This document shows positions 8,924 to 20,747 of a stretch of 64,000 nucleotides of DNA, piece after piece. The translations under genes and the position numbers were made by a program. The notes under the pieces are model-generated. The model was not told the origin of the DNA, did no database searches, and was given only the letters and a program-made list of their open reading frames with translations. The stretch is from contig OY783194.1 in NCBI GenBank assembly GCA_963678675.1, positions 32,156,278 to 32,220,277 on the forward strand, read 5' to 3'. Positions within the stretch are counted from its first letter, which is position 1. Each line of letters opens with the position of its first letter. This DNA comes from Xiphydria camelus. Lineage: Eukaryota; Arthropoda; Insecta; Hymenoptera; Xiphydriidae.

Positions 8924-11900
8924 TTAGATGCACGGCAACTTACCCCCAGGTTTAATTGTATGTTGTGGACTATTGCTAGCCAATTGGTTCATCGACGGTG
9001 CTGGTCCGCTTTGTTTTGACTTGCCACCCATTATATTGTCGAGATCGATGTTTAATCCTGCTCCTGCCCACGTTGAACCAACTTGCGTCGTCGAATTATT
9101 CGCAGCTTGAGCTTTAGCTGCAGTCGACATCGGCGTGAGCAGGTTCGTCGCGGATGGTGGTCCGATGGATTCTAAATAGGTTTTCCTTTTAGTTCTTACT
9201 TACAAATTAAATCAAATATGATAATAAGTTATAGCAAATGAAGGAAGAAAAGAAGCGTGGGAGAGCGATTTCAAAAATTGCTTACAAATACTTATAGGTA
9301 TGAAATGAGAAGCTAATCTGTGAAACACAGTTTTGGAATAAATGATATGATATGTTATCAGTCTCGTTACCCATAAGTCTAGCCTGTTTCATTAAATTCA
9401 ACAAATTTTTAAAGATAACATCAATCTACTAGAAAGTTTCATATGTGGGTAAAAAATCTGTAGCTTGGATGAAAAAGAGCCTAAGTGCAAAAACTAAGAT
9501 CCGAGAAAAATTCGATTAAAGTTGATCGATTCGATGAAAGTAAAGGTCATTTAGGTCCTTTTAATGTTTGTAACTTCGTAACCATTGAAGATAGAGACTT
9601 GAGACCTTTTTCATTAAAAAGATCTGGTCGAAATTAGTAAGAAAAACTCTAAAATTCATTTTTGACAAAATCGCACTTAGGCCCTTTTTCATCCAAGCCA
9701 CAAGAATTCATGCGTGAATACATAATCACGGCTGAAGTGGACACCACTTATTTAAATTATTGATATAAAATCTGCGTTTAAGAGATCGACTCATTAAATA
9801 TTAGTAGTGCTAAAGAGAGTAAATCGAAACATTATAGGCAGATAAAATAAATACAAATATTTATTAGCCTACACACATATAACTAAAAATTACAAAAATA
9901 CACTGGTTATTATAATTAAAACGAAGGTCTTTCGAGTAATACACAGAAATATATTTATGTACGCTTAGAGAAAAGTTTACATTTATATATTATAGTACAT
10001 GAACGTACGTTAAAATATAGCAGAACAAATGTTTCGTTGGAGCATTCATTAAACGTGATAGATCTTAATATTTATTTTGTTTTTGTTCGAGAAACATCAC
10101 TTAAGATAGTTGCTAGATTATAAGTGATTCAAAGTTGAACCTACGATAGAATCAATTAGCGATATCACATTTCTACCCAAACTTCTACAACTCTCGTCAG
10201 GATCTCCTCTTATCGTATTTTGCGAAACATCCAAGAGCCACGATCTAACTTCCAGTAGTAATTCGAATATGTCGTTCATCAAGCATTCTTTAGATACCGC
10301 TATCACAACCGATGCAACGTTCTCTATCACTGCTAATCTAACTTTGGCTTGATCGTGGTATCGTAACATCCACGCCAGTTCTAAGATTTCTTTGGCCATC
10401 TTAGGAGCTAACGTGCAATTCTGCGAAGCCACCATAATCGTCGATAGGGTCTTCAGAAATTGAATCAAAAGGATATTGTCCTGATCCATAAACGTTTTCG
10501 GTGCATTATACATGCAGGTTCCCTTTCGTCCTAATCCGTACATTAGAGGATAGAAGAAGGAGGAAACCACGTTTCCGAATTTATTCATTGTAGTTCTTGC
10601 GCTTCTCGTTTCATGGGCGAAGCGTCTCGTTTTCGAATCAATTCGCTTGCGCACTATTTCTTTCCAGGTGGCTGTCTCGCTTTCTTCTATGGCACTTATT
10701 TCAAAATCATCGTCGTACAGTGTTTCAGATTTTTTCGTCTTCTCGGTATTTATTAAGAGCGATATCGGCTTTGAAGCAGTTTTACTTTGTGGTGCTATCG
10801 GGCGTACGTCGTTTACCGAATCCTTTTTGGGATCGAACTTTGATAGTCTCCTTGCAGATTCTGCCAGAATATCTAAGAAAAATAATCGTTGCTTTATCGA
10901 ATATTTTCCCGTCTCCGTATGAAATTCTCTGCATAAATATTCGGCAGATTCTTTCGGGTATACAACGACAATCGCCACACACGACCTGAACGTCAAAACT
11001 TCGAATTCCTCAACGTAACAATTTTCCTTCAGCGTTACGAAAATTTCTAACAACTCTATCGCAAAGGAGACATCGTCGTTAGGTAGCTGCGAAAGAATCA
11101 GTTCTTCGGAAACTTTGATCGTCTCCGAAAAAATGTCCGGATCGGTGTTAGCTTGCGTATCCGTTAGATTATCGCGCAAATCTCTCAAATAAGCCGGTCG
11201 TTTTCGTTCGGAAATCGCAGTGTCGTTCGACATATCATACGGAACTAAATCGTCGTCACTGTCCAGGTCGTCTTCCCTTTCATTATCACTTCGGTCAGTT
11301 TCTTTTAAGTCGCTCTTCGTAACTTTCTCCGTCTCTGCCGACTTTTCGATCATCGTATCATTTTCCACTGCTCCGTCGTCACTTACAGTTACTTCCGGGA
11401 AGATTTTACATTCGATCCCGAGCTCGTAAACTTTCTTGTCGCCCAAAGTTAAGAATTCAATATTTCCAATGATAAATTCTTCCTCCCTTTTAATTACTTT
11501 CTCGCATTTTTTCACGCGTTGAGTTGTCCCCAGTAATTTTAGTTCCTCCACTAATTCCATCGCCTGTTTGGATATTCCGTCGTATTCGAATTTTAGTTTG
11601 GGCGCATCACCAGAGTCGGTAAAAATTTCCATTATGATCTCACTCGTCGCCATTCCGATTACTCTCAAGACGACCTCCGTGGATTCTAGATGAACGGGAA
11701 TGCCGGAGAAGAGTAACTTCTGAATAGAATCCTTTTCTTCTTGCCTCAAACTTCCCTTTGACATATTGATCGATAAAACGATCAGTCGCGTGATATATTT
11801 ATGCTGTTCAATAGACGTGTGGTTTACGGCACTTCTATCACCCCAAACGTCCAGAAGTTTGATCAACAAATCAACCAAAACACGATCTTTGCAATCTGGT

Positions 11901-14900
11901 TGATTCTGGAAAAACGCCAGATAAGAAATCAAGTTGATCCTCAAATTTTCATCGTCGTAATAAGACATCAAGGGAATTTTCGTCCTTAATGCGTATTTCC
12001 AATTGGGCACGGTTAGTAAATCTCCAAAAATGTCGCAAACGCCAAGTTCGGAGTCGCAAGTTTTTAAGAATAGTACCGCTATTCGGTCGATGCTCGGTCT
12101 GTCCATTTCACGTAACACGTTTCGTATGAAGGATCTCATGCCATTTTTATCGGCAAAACACCACTCCGACAGTATATCGATCAAGCGGTCAAAACTGTTC
12201 GCATCTGAAGTGAGTATAGCTTTGCTGAGTAACGTTGAGAATACTTTGATATCAGGTTTGACGTCGCACCTGTACAACCCTTCGTTTACAAACGCCATGC
12301 CTCGAGTAATATGAAAGCTCAGAATTTTCGCGTACACTTCCGGTAGGAACGAATCAGATATTTTACCCTCGAGCTTGTTCGCGATTCTACTGGGCAGAGA
12401 AATTAGAATCTGTACGGTATTTTCCCAATTCTGCTCCAAGTTGCTTCTTTCTAATTCCGATCTCCCGCAAGTTTTGCAAGCATCGACGATAGCCGAGCAC
12501 AACGCATCACTTTTGATCAATTCTTCTAAAATGTATACGATGGAGTGTGTCGTTTTACAGTTTTGCGATTCTTTCAAGGCATCCATTAAAGCCACCAACG
12601 ATTCATTCAACATGAGGCATGATAATCCCTCAACGATCATTAATTTTCGAACGGTATCGTCCAGAGTGCCATCAGAAGACAATGGCCAGTTGTGATCGAA
12701 CTTTTGGACGACTCCTTCGACAATTCTACCGTATAAGACGCTATCGAATTTTAAACCAATATCCAAATCGCAGTATTTCTGTGGAGTCACAGGTCCGTTG
12801 AGGAACTTGACGTAATTGGAAATGTCGTTCTTTAATATTTCTAAATCACTCTGACTTTTGAGACTATTGATGCGGTGAAGCGTCTCCAAGAGGCGATTTG
12901 TCGCGCGATTCAAGTTGTTCTCCATTCGTACGACGGTTTCTTCTGGTCTTGAGGCTGTAAGGAAAGGCTGGCTTGGGGACATTACTTCACCAAGTTAGGT
13001 AGGACGAAATATACAGCTCTCGCTTTATCGCGCGATACGCGAATGTGAAATGAAGTTACGCACGATGCTAAGGTGGCGCGAAAGTACAATGCGGTGCGGA
13101 TATCGGTCTACCCGCTTATTCATCTGGTGACGTGGCGTAAATATCGCGCATTGTTGGCGGTATACGCGTTTACGCTTTTGGCGTCGAGCCAGTTTTATAT
13201 ATTGTGAACCGCAGATTTTACGCTAAAATAGAGCTATACTGATCGGAGTGTCTTGTAGTATGGAATAGTGCTTACCCGTGCTAAAGTCGAGGGGATTAAT
13301 GGGTGACGTTGGACTGGTGACATTGAAGAGGTTCGCGTTGTTAACGTTGTTCGTTTGCATCATTGGTGGAGTAGTGGGTAGTGAACTGAAGCCTTCCATA
13401 TCCGTTAAAAGGTCTGCGTTCGAAGCTGCCAAAATAAATGAAGTGTAAAGCGCGTAATACATATCGAACTTTGGATGTTTTACATTGAAAGCGAATTCGT
13501 GAGAGTAAAAGTACCACAGCGATTAGTACATATTTCGAAATGTTGGAAAATTGAATGTTCGGAATATGTATTCGCGTTTCATCCTTTTGATGAATTACAT
13601 TATTTCATCAAAAGTGGCTGTATTAATTTCCTCGGTATTTATATTTATTTCTAGATATATTTATTTCTAGATTCGAGGTCATCTGAAGATCAGGCAATTA
13701 TAGGTTATTATATTTCTTTACGTTTAATTTTATAAAGAAATTTACTTTACGAACAAATTACTATCGTGTTCAGTGGAAAGTACGTAGTTTTACTTTAATC
13801 TAACGGATAATTCTTTAATTTATTCGGACTAAATTCTTCTTAAATACAATATTAACATCAATAAAAATACCGTAATAATAAAAACGTATGGCTCTATTTA
13901 AGATATCGACGATTATGGTCTGTACTCGTTAGCGATTGGTCGAGTAGTGTGGAAGTGCAATGAAGCCTGGGTGATGCGGGAGAATGTGAGTAACATGATA
14001 CAACCCTTATCGCAAATCTTGGCACATGGGAAGATGCAATCTTTAGAATTAAATTCCCACCACTATAAAATTATCATTTCAAAGCAAATTTCCCTTTTAG
14101 CATATTCTCGTGTAATACATTTTTTCAAAGGTATTTCGAATATGCGCGACGGAGGAAAAACCTTACATTTTGAGTAAAGATTTAAAGTTCTATAGACTTT
14201 ATAAATGAAAGGCTAAATCCAATTCAATAGCATAAAACGGTCGATGTAACTCAAAATCGATAAAAATTGAGTGGTTTCACGTTTATTCTCACAAGCCGAA
14301 TGAATAACATGCGAGTTTATTGAATTTTCTTTACCCGCGTTGTTATTGCTCTTGTTCTGAGTTTGAGACTGATTATTGAGCCCTTGCGACGGCAGAGAGT
14401 TGAACATGTTGTTTCCCGTCGTAGAACTCTGTCCAAGGGGCGCGGTTAAGCCCACATTTCCAAAGACGGGTGCGCCGATCGTGGGTTGGGCGCCTACCAT
14501 CATTGGATTACCCGCGTTGCCCACCATTGGATTGCCTATACTTGGTATGGTCGCGCCCATGAGGGAAATTTGTGCTTGCGGCGCTTGCAGCGAAGGGGTA
14601 GGACTGGAAATCGTCGCTCCGGACTTGAACGCCGACGTGAAATCCGCGAATTCGTCGTTGCCTTCGTTCGACCTCGAGGAGCCACCGCCGAAAGCGCTGG
14701 TGAAATCGCCGAAATCCGAATTTATGTTCTGCGTTTGGACGGGCGTGTAATTATTGGCTCTCGGATTAAAATCGTCGTCGTCGTTGTCGGCATTCGGTGA
14801 GGTGTTATTTTCGTTTTGAGAATCGAAAATATCATTCAATATGTCGTTTTTACTCTTCTGTTGGTTATTGACGGGGGACGACATCAGGTTATTTTGTCTA

Positions 14901-17900
14901 GTCGGTGCGCTGGTCTGTAAGGTCAATTGTATAGTGAATTAATTGGCACGCCAAATAATTTTTCTACCTTCATCGAATTATATGATACGAAGCTTAAGGT
15001 TCAGCGAAGGGCTTCAAAAGGATTAACATTTTAGATTTGCACTAAATAAACTTGCAGTGTGACCTCTACAGATAAAATAGATAGACGGATTTCTTTCAAA
15101 GACAAGCTAATCTAGCAGTACTGATAACGTGTCGCGTAAAGACTTGGTATATTTCGCGTTTCATTCGGAGGATCATTTCCAGTCTACAACCCTTCTTCCG
15201 AGTTGCTGAGTGCATATTGTGATGTCTATATCTTCCCCTTTGCTGGCATTTTGAAAGGTGGACTCGTTATCCTTGTTTAAGATATTAAACTAAACTCCGC
15301 CGTGTGACTGCTTAATTACTTAATTTTTAGCATTACTTTCGAATAAAATAGCGGTAAAACTTAATTGCTTACATTTGATTGATCTTTCCCGTAATTGGCT
15401 GCCGCGCCTAAATCAACCTTCTTGAGTGGACGCCCCGTTCTCGCAGGGGACGCATTCGCGGAGGGCGTGGATGACTGTGAAATTTTGCCGATTCTATCGG
15501 TATTTTCCGCGGTATCTCTGTACTCCCTTCCGCCTCTTCTAGGACTCGAGGAAGTATCGTTATCAGAGTCTTCCCTTTCGCCGTCATCGCTATTGCACGT
15601 TAATGAGAAATTACGTCATTATCGATCTATTCGAAGAACCTATTAAGTACAAATTATCATTAACGAGATCGAACCTGTTATTTCCATCTTCGAACCCTCT
15701 ACTCCTATTCTCCCTGTCCCAATCATTATAGCCACCATCCGTACTCGGTTTGTTCCACTTTGGACTATCCGTCCACCTATCCCCACTTCCGAATCTCATT
15801 CCCATGGCCTCACTAGACATTCCGACGTACTTGTCCTTATTTTTCTTCGCCTTCTTCCTTTCTTCTCGTAATTTGTCGTCATCCTGGATGAAATCGATCA
15901 ATTCTCTGACCTTGTGCCTGATGTTTATACCTTGATCTTTGCCGAATTCATCGATGTACGTGTAATTTTCTAACGAGCGAAGATCGTATATGTGCTCACG
16001 CGAGGACGTTACCACGCGTTCCGAGCCGTTACGGACCAAGTAATTTAAGAGAAGTAAAGACTGCAATATTATGGGATGGCATTAGTGTTGAGCTGGCGTA
16101 AAATAATTGGTAGTTATGTAACGCATTTCCGAAAATACAGAGAAATGTCGTGTAATACCTTGTACGTGCGACGCCAGTTACGTTTGTTTTCTTGTAGCAT
16201 CCTCTTCCATAACATAGACATTACTTCAGGAAATTGCTCGTACGTAAATGTGGATTGAGCCAATTCCTGCATCATGGCGCCTAAAAGTAATTGTCATTTT
16301 AATTATAAACATCCGAAGACATCAATTTGTACGACAAATTCAATACGTATAAGAATTAGTGCTCTCTTATGCAGAGGGTTTACACAACGATTGTGAAATA
16401 CGAATGATAAAGCTTCTATTTTTATATTACTATTTAGACAATGGTTACTCCTCCTTTGATGTAAAAATATTCAAACTCTTGTAACATAAATTTACATATC
16501 CACGTATGTATTATATATGTATATTATTTTAACTAATGTATTGAACTTCTCAATGATCGATAATTAAAAGTATATCTCAGAATATGCCACATAATGAACA
16601 GACTTTTGTACCTACGTACTGAATTTTGTAAAGATAGGAATTAAAAACTTTCTGTGGAGAGAAGAACAAATACGCTCGTATCTTGCGACGTAAAGTAAAC
16701 ATCACATAAACTACCAATGAAGTATTCGTTTTAAAAAGACTTTTGAAATTTCAAAACCGGGAGAAACCCTCCGCTTATAAAGAATTTACCACACCTGTTG
16801 GACCCCAGGCATCATCATTTGTAGCTTCTCGAACTTTAGCCTCGGTTTCCGTGTAGTTCATAACTACATTGGTCCTACAGATAAGAGAAGTGACTGTATA
16901 AGGTTTACGGATTATACGGAAAAAATAAAAGAATACAAATTATCGAAACTATCGTCGAAAATTATAAAGTCTCATTGAACATAGTAAATGAAAAAAAGAA
17001 TTGTCAAACGAGACAGAGGTAAACAGGTCCTTATCAGTTATTATGCAACCTGAAAGGTGTGTTGTGGCTCGACAAGTACTATAGAGGCTCATACATGGCC
17101 TTGAGAAGTCGGTAAAGCGGAAAGTATAGAAAGTCTGATATACATTCGAGTGCATACTTTCAGAGTGAAAGCAATACTTCCTAATTGTACCAATGAAGTG
17201 ACGCATATAATTAATGACCCAAGAATGTAAAAACTATAGCAAAAACAAGCAGATCTTCCTTTATAGCAATTCTTATTTGTCATCATACCAAATCTGTAAT
17301 AATGGTGTTTTCATTATCCTGGAATTTGCATCAAAGTAATTTCAAGAATAAGTTTGTGAAGGATTTGCAATCTTTGAATGAATCTATATTTACATTCTTT
17401 TATTTTCAATGCGTTGAGCTCCAAATTGGACATATGTATGTATAAGTAAAAGGTGAAAAAAAAGGCAGAATGTTACCGCGATCTCCGCATTTGGTTAATT
17501 TACGCGTGCCTTTTCACTTACAGTTGCGTAATCTGTTTCAGTTACAAGCAGTCACCCGACCATGACCCGATCCAAACGAATTAACTCTCAATACCCGCCC
17601 GTTCGAATTGTCATTTCATTTGCTAAATTGCATTACAAGCGGAACCCAATTGAAATATATTATTTTTCCAGACGATATCTTCAGGAAGAGTTAAGTAAAA
17701 CAAGATACGCGAGCTGGCCCTTGGTTACCGTAATTCGTAATGGAAAGTAAGGGCCAATTAGAAAATACTTCGTTTTATGCAACTGTGTCCTACATAATAT
17801 GAATTAAAATCATTATTATCATTATAAACTCCCAAATAAATGTAAAAATATGCTGTAAGCATGTTGTAGAATCAAGTTTTTGACCTAATCACACAATATA

Positions 17901-18812
17901 ATGTTTTCATTATCTTGTAATAGAATTATTCTATATAAAATGGTGTATAAAAATAACAATATGTATACATTGCATATAAAAAAAGATAATTAAATTTGAA
18001 TTTCCTTATGTCTGAGTAAATATACGAAATGTGTGAAATAAAATAAAAATACTTGAAAATGTAAACATCTTCACATAAATATATGGTTTCCATTAGAAAT
18101 ATCTTCCCTATAAATTTATAATAAGTAATGAGCGCGAGTATTATTATTATAAGGCCAAGTTCCAATATTTATGGTTTAAAAGTTAAACTTGATTTAATTG
18201 ATGAAACAGCCAGTGAAAAATGCTGGGATTTTAATTATGGAACCTGGCCTTAGAGAGAGAGAGAGAGAGTGCACAAATTTAGGGTCTCATAAAAACTTAT
18301 AAAATAAACTCGTAGCGGTAGATTCATCGTCTAAAATTAAACTCAGTTCCCGTTTCCTCTTCCGCGAGTACATTCAAACTTTTTCATCAGATCAATTTCG
18401 CGTGAATCGTTCTGCAATATACACGACTTGCGCAACAATTCGATCGCTCCGTAATCGGCCGATAAGCGATAGCGTAGTTACGCGGTAGAAGCTATGGTAA
18501 AACATTTCGTACGATCCCGCAGAACTAGTTTTTGTCTCGATACATTCTCTTTCTTACAGAACCTGTAGCTGCGCCTATTAGTCAAATCGTACGCATTAGC
18601 TTTGGCTCCGAACAATTTCCATTGCAGCGAGGCGATTGGAAGCGAAGTAGATTCGCACGATAATGGGAAGTTTCGACGAGGAACCGAGCGTCAAAAGAAA
18701 ATAAATGAAAAGGAAAACGCGCGAAAGCAAGGTTAGGTCGCGTGCGATGGGCGAGACACGTTCGAACTTACGCCTTGTCCATCAGCTCCCGCACTTTCCA
18801 CATGTTCATCAT
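8924..18812 (-). CDS. lqfR: Epsin-related clathrin adaptor EpsinR / CLINT1 (liquid facets-Related)
   Basis: ENTH-domain adaptor linking clathrin coats to Golgi and endosome membranes. Coding exons in order: 18772-18812, 16795-16874, 16159-16280, 15675-16060, 15373-15589, 14335-14914, 13276-13425, then either TELO2 (10118-12954) or 8924-9171. Phases fit at every join. The start MMNMWKVRELMDKA and the blocks TYEQFPEVMSMLWKRML, YLVRNGSERVVTS and DQGINIRHKVRELI are the ENTH domain (about residues 5-150). Then come KKAKKNKDKYVG, a low-complexity acidic/Asn/Gln stretch with two DF(A/T)-type motifs (FGDFTSAF, FADFTSAF), and in the short form a C-terminus with LNIDLDNIMGG and PSMNQL. The short form is 607 aa, near human CLINT1 in size. 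A GGTAAG at 8933 could act as a donor instead of the nearby stop at 8924. Confidence 0.88.
9459..9702. mobile_element. TIR element with an empty site in the duplicate
   Basis: The ends at 9459-9488 and 9673-9702 are 30-base inverted repeats with about two mismatches; each contains GCTTGGATGAAAAAG. The paralogous duplicate at about 190-215 lacks this block, while both sides still align. So the element is a discrete insertion (or a clean loss from the copy). It is non-coding and lies downstream of TELO2 in the EpsinR intron. Confidence 0.8.
10118..12982 (-). CDS. TELO2: TELO2 (Tel2), encoded as an alternative 3' exon of EpsinR
   Basis: Tel2 is the HEAT-repeat core of the TTT complex (Tel2-Tti1-Tti2), which stabilises PIKK kinases such as ATM, ATR, mTOR and DNA-PK with Hsp90/R2TP. 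The single open frame gives 954 aa if read from 12982, or 936 aa from the next ATG (MENNLNRAT). Family marks are LKFEYD, the acidic, probably CK2-phosphorylated DSDDDLVPYDMS with RPAYLRDL after it, WKEIVRKRIDSKTRRFAHE and SSFFYPLMYGLGR. The frame's first residues cover CAGCCTTTCCTTACAG at about 12955-12970, a textbook acceptor. Splicing EpsinR exon 7 (13276-13425, phase 1) to 12954 joins ...PLDFST to ASRPEETVV in frame and makes a 1470 aa fusion. A separate TELO2 transcript starting in the 12983-13275 intron cannot be excluded. An AATAAA on the minus strand lies at about 10070. Confidence 0.9.
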   Translation of the reverse strand: MSPSQPFLTASRPEETVVRMENNLNRATNRLLETLHRINSLKSQSDLEILKNDISNYVKFLNGPVTPQKYCDLDIGLKFDSVLYGRIVEGVVQKFDHNWPLSSDGTLDDTVRKLMIVEGLSCLMLNESLVALMDALKESQNCKTTHSIVYILEELIKSDALCSAIVDACKTCGRSELERSNLEQNWENTVQILISLPSRIANKLEGKISDSFLPEVYAKILSFHITRGMAFVNEGLYRCDVKPDIKVFSTLLSKAILTSDANSFDRLIDILSEWCFADKNGMRSFIRNVLREMDRPSIDRIAVLFLKTCDSELGVCDIFGDLLTVPNWKYALRTKIPLMSYYDDENLRINLISYLAFFQNQPDCKDRVLVDLLIKLLDVWGDRSAVNHTSIEQHKYITRLIVLSINMSKGSLRQEEKDSIQKLLFSGIPVHLESTEVVLRVIGMATSEIIMEIFTDSGDAPKLKFEYDGISKQAMELVEELKLLGTTQRVKKCEKVIKREEEFIIGNIEFLTLGDKKVYELGIECKIFPEVTVSDDGAVENDTMIEKSAETEKVTKSDLKETDRSDNEREDDLDSDDDLVPYDMSNDTAISERKRPAYLRDLRDNLTDTQANTDPDIFSETIKVSEELILSQLPNDDVSFAIELLEIFVTLKENCYVEEFEVLTFRSCVAIVVVYPKESAEYLCREFHTETGKYSIKQRLFFLDILAESARRLSKFDPKKDSVNDVRPIAPQSKTASKPISLLINTEKTKKSETLYDDDFEISAIEESETATWKEIVRKRIDSKTRRFAHETRSARTTMNKFGNVVSSFFYPLMYGLGRKGTCMYNAPKTFMDQDNILLIQFLKTLSTIMVASQNCTLAPKMAKEILELAWMLRYHDQAKVRLAVIENVASVVIAVSKECLMNDIFELLLEVRSWLLDVSQNTIRGDPDESCRSLGRNVISLIDSIVGSTLNHL
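18230..18275. repeat. Short GA microsatellite
   Basis: A run of GAGAGAGAGAGAGAGAG lies in EpsinR intron 1. It is too short to say more. Confidence 0.7.
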
Positions 18813-19397
18813 GACACTTTGCGAGCTGCGCGCACTCACTAATATCTTCTTCTCGGCGAAACTATCGCGAGGGTAGTAAAAGTCAGCTGCCAGATGTTTT
18901 AAAAGGGGGCATTTGATAGCTGTGATCGCGAACAGACGTCACCACACGGCAGCCATCTTTGTCCTTCCACGTTTACCACATCGGAAACGTCAAATTTGTC
19001 GGAGCAATGGCGGTGTCGCGGGTAACAGGTGTAAATTTCAGTGGAATACTTCTCCGTAACCACATACCATAACGACAAATTTATTTATGCATACTTTCCG
19101 CAATAAACACGCGAAAGAAGAAGTATTTTCGATGCGATACAGCTTCCCTTCTCGAATTTCGTACTGTTTTACTGACAGAACCGTTCCCGGGTTCAACGGT
19201 GAGTCACGTGACACAGGTGGCGCGACGATCGGGCCGGCGCGCATGCGTGCGAACGCGTGCGCGGGGTAGACGGTGCCAGTTCGTGCCGCGAGGGTGTCAG
19301 TGTGCGCGTGCTGATTACAGCCGGGAAAAGTGCGAGAGTGAACGTGCTGGCCACATGTACGGTGTCGAACGGTGTCCGAATTACGAGTGTTTCACAA
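18813..19397. promoter_or_regulatory. CpG-rich divergent promoter of EpsinR and Spargel/PGC-1
   Basis: EpsinR starts at 18812 on the minus strand. A plus-strand non-coding first exon of PGC-1 appears to end at 19397, at the donor ACAA|GTAAGT. The block 19190-19620 is strikingly richer in CpG and GC than its neighbours, with frames open in all directions that are composition artefacts. I see no TATA box. The start sites cannot be fixed from sequence. Confidence 0.5.
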
Positions 19398-20690
19398 GTA
19401 AGTATCCCAGGTTCAGCGGTGCACGAGGGTAGATTTCGTGCCAGGGCCGGCGGGTGTTACGTGAACGCGCGTTATTTATACCGAGGATTCCGGGGCTGAA
19501 TATGTAGGCGGCCTGCGGGTCGACTGGCAAGCGTGCAGTGGCTGTTACGCGCCGTACGCGTTGCACCCGGTAAAAATACCGCGTTTCCTCGGGGTAACGA
19601 ACCGCACGGAGATCGTTCCGCGTTGGCGCGAAACACCGCCGTATTACGTCGACAATTAATTGATTTCCAGCAGTCCAGGTTAACCCTAAAGGTGTGGCGT
19701 CTGCCGTGCGTGTGTGTGTGTGTATGCGCGCGGGTATCGGGAGCGTGCTCCTCGCGTACCGGAGAATGAATGTCCGTTCGTGGCTGTGCATATGGGTGTA
19801 TGAGTGTGTGCGACTTGAGAAAGCATAGCCGCGTGTCTGGAGCATCGTGCTTTAAAAAAAGGCTGAATTTCTCGGAGCTTGCCTTTACATAAGGTACTTA
19901 CAACGCGCGCAATCATTCGCAAAGGACGCGTCAAAGGGTCTCGCCTCGGGTCGGCGATTTTGGAGCGAGTACCTAACGGTACTTTTTGCGCCGAAGATCT
20001 GATTAGTAGCAGGTATTCACGGAAATTTGCACAAGACGGCGTGCGTTCCTATCGACCTGCTCCTTTGATTTCAACGGATTAGCCCTGCCCGACGGGCGAA
20101 ATTCCGAGAATTCTGTAGGCACCACTGTCCCTTCGCATTTCCGCGTATACGCGGTCGATAAATTTTCCAGCTGTGGAATTTCGGAGCGGCTCCGTACCTA
20201 ACCTCAAATATCAGCATGCGATTGGTCATGCATCGATCTTATCGAGCTCCGTATTGTAGAAAGTACAGTTAGGGATACAGAGTGTTACATTGTAGCACCG
20301 CAAGATCTCGCAATTGTTCTTCTCGGATCCCCTTCTACTTTCCGAAATATAATGCCTAATGAAACGAGCGATATTCAGAGAAATAGAAATATGACAATGA
20401 TATTTCCTCATTGTTTTGTAATGTCTTTAATCTGTAAACGCGGTCTTTATTATTAGCCTTTCCCTATTTCAGTGCTATCAACGGCATTATATTTTATTGC
20501 ATTACAGTCCAGGATTCTTTGTAATTTCTAACATTGCAAGAGAAGAATAATTTTATTTATGTATTTAGAATTGTTATTTATAAATTCCCGAGCTTCAAGT
20601 TACTCAATTCCATTCGCGGGTATTACCTACGCAGTGATGAATGGTATTCAATTTCCATTTCTTAGAGAACGCAATATTTGACTAAACCCT
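19398..20690 (+). other. Probable first intron of Spargel/PGC-1
   Basis: This interval runs from the putative donor at 19398 to the acceptor before 20701 (TTTGTCACAG). Several open frames at 19381-20082 are shadows of GC-rich sequence. A TG dinucleotide stretch lies at about 19705-19730. No other gene was found. Confidence 0.4.
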
Positions 20691-20747
20691 CTTTGTCACA
20701 GACAACTGCAAGGCAAGTGCCATCCGCGATATAATAGTGGACGTGTC

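Noticed and set aside
19038..20082. Many overlapping open frames on both strands around the PGC-1/EpsinR promoter.
   Set aside because: The high GC content makes stop codons rare; no frame has a recognisable protein or coding context.
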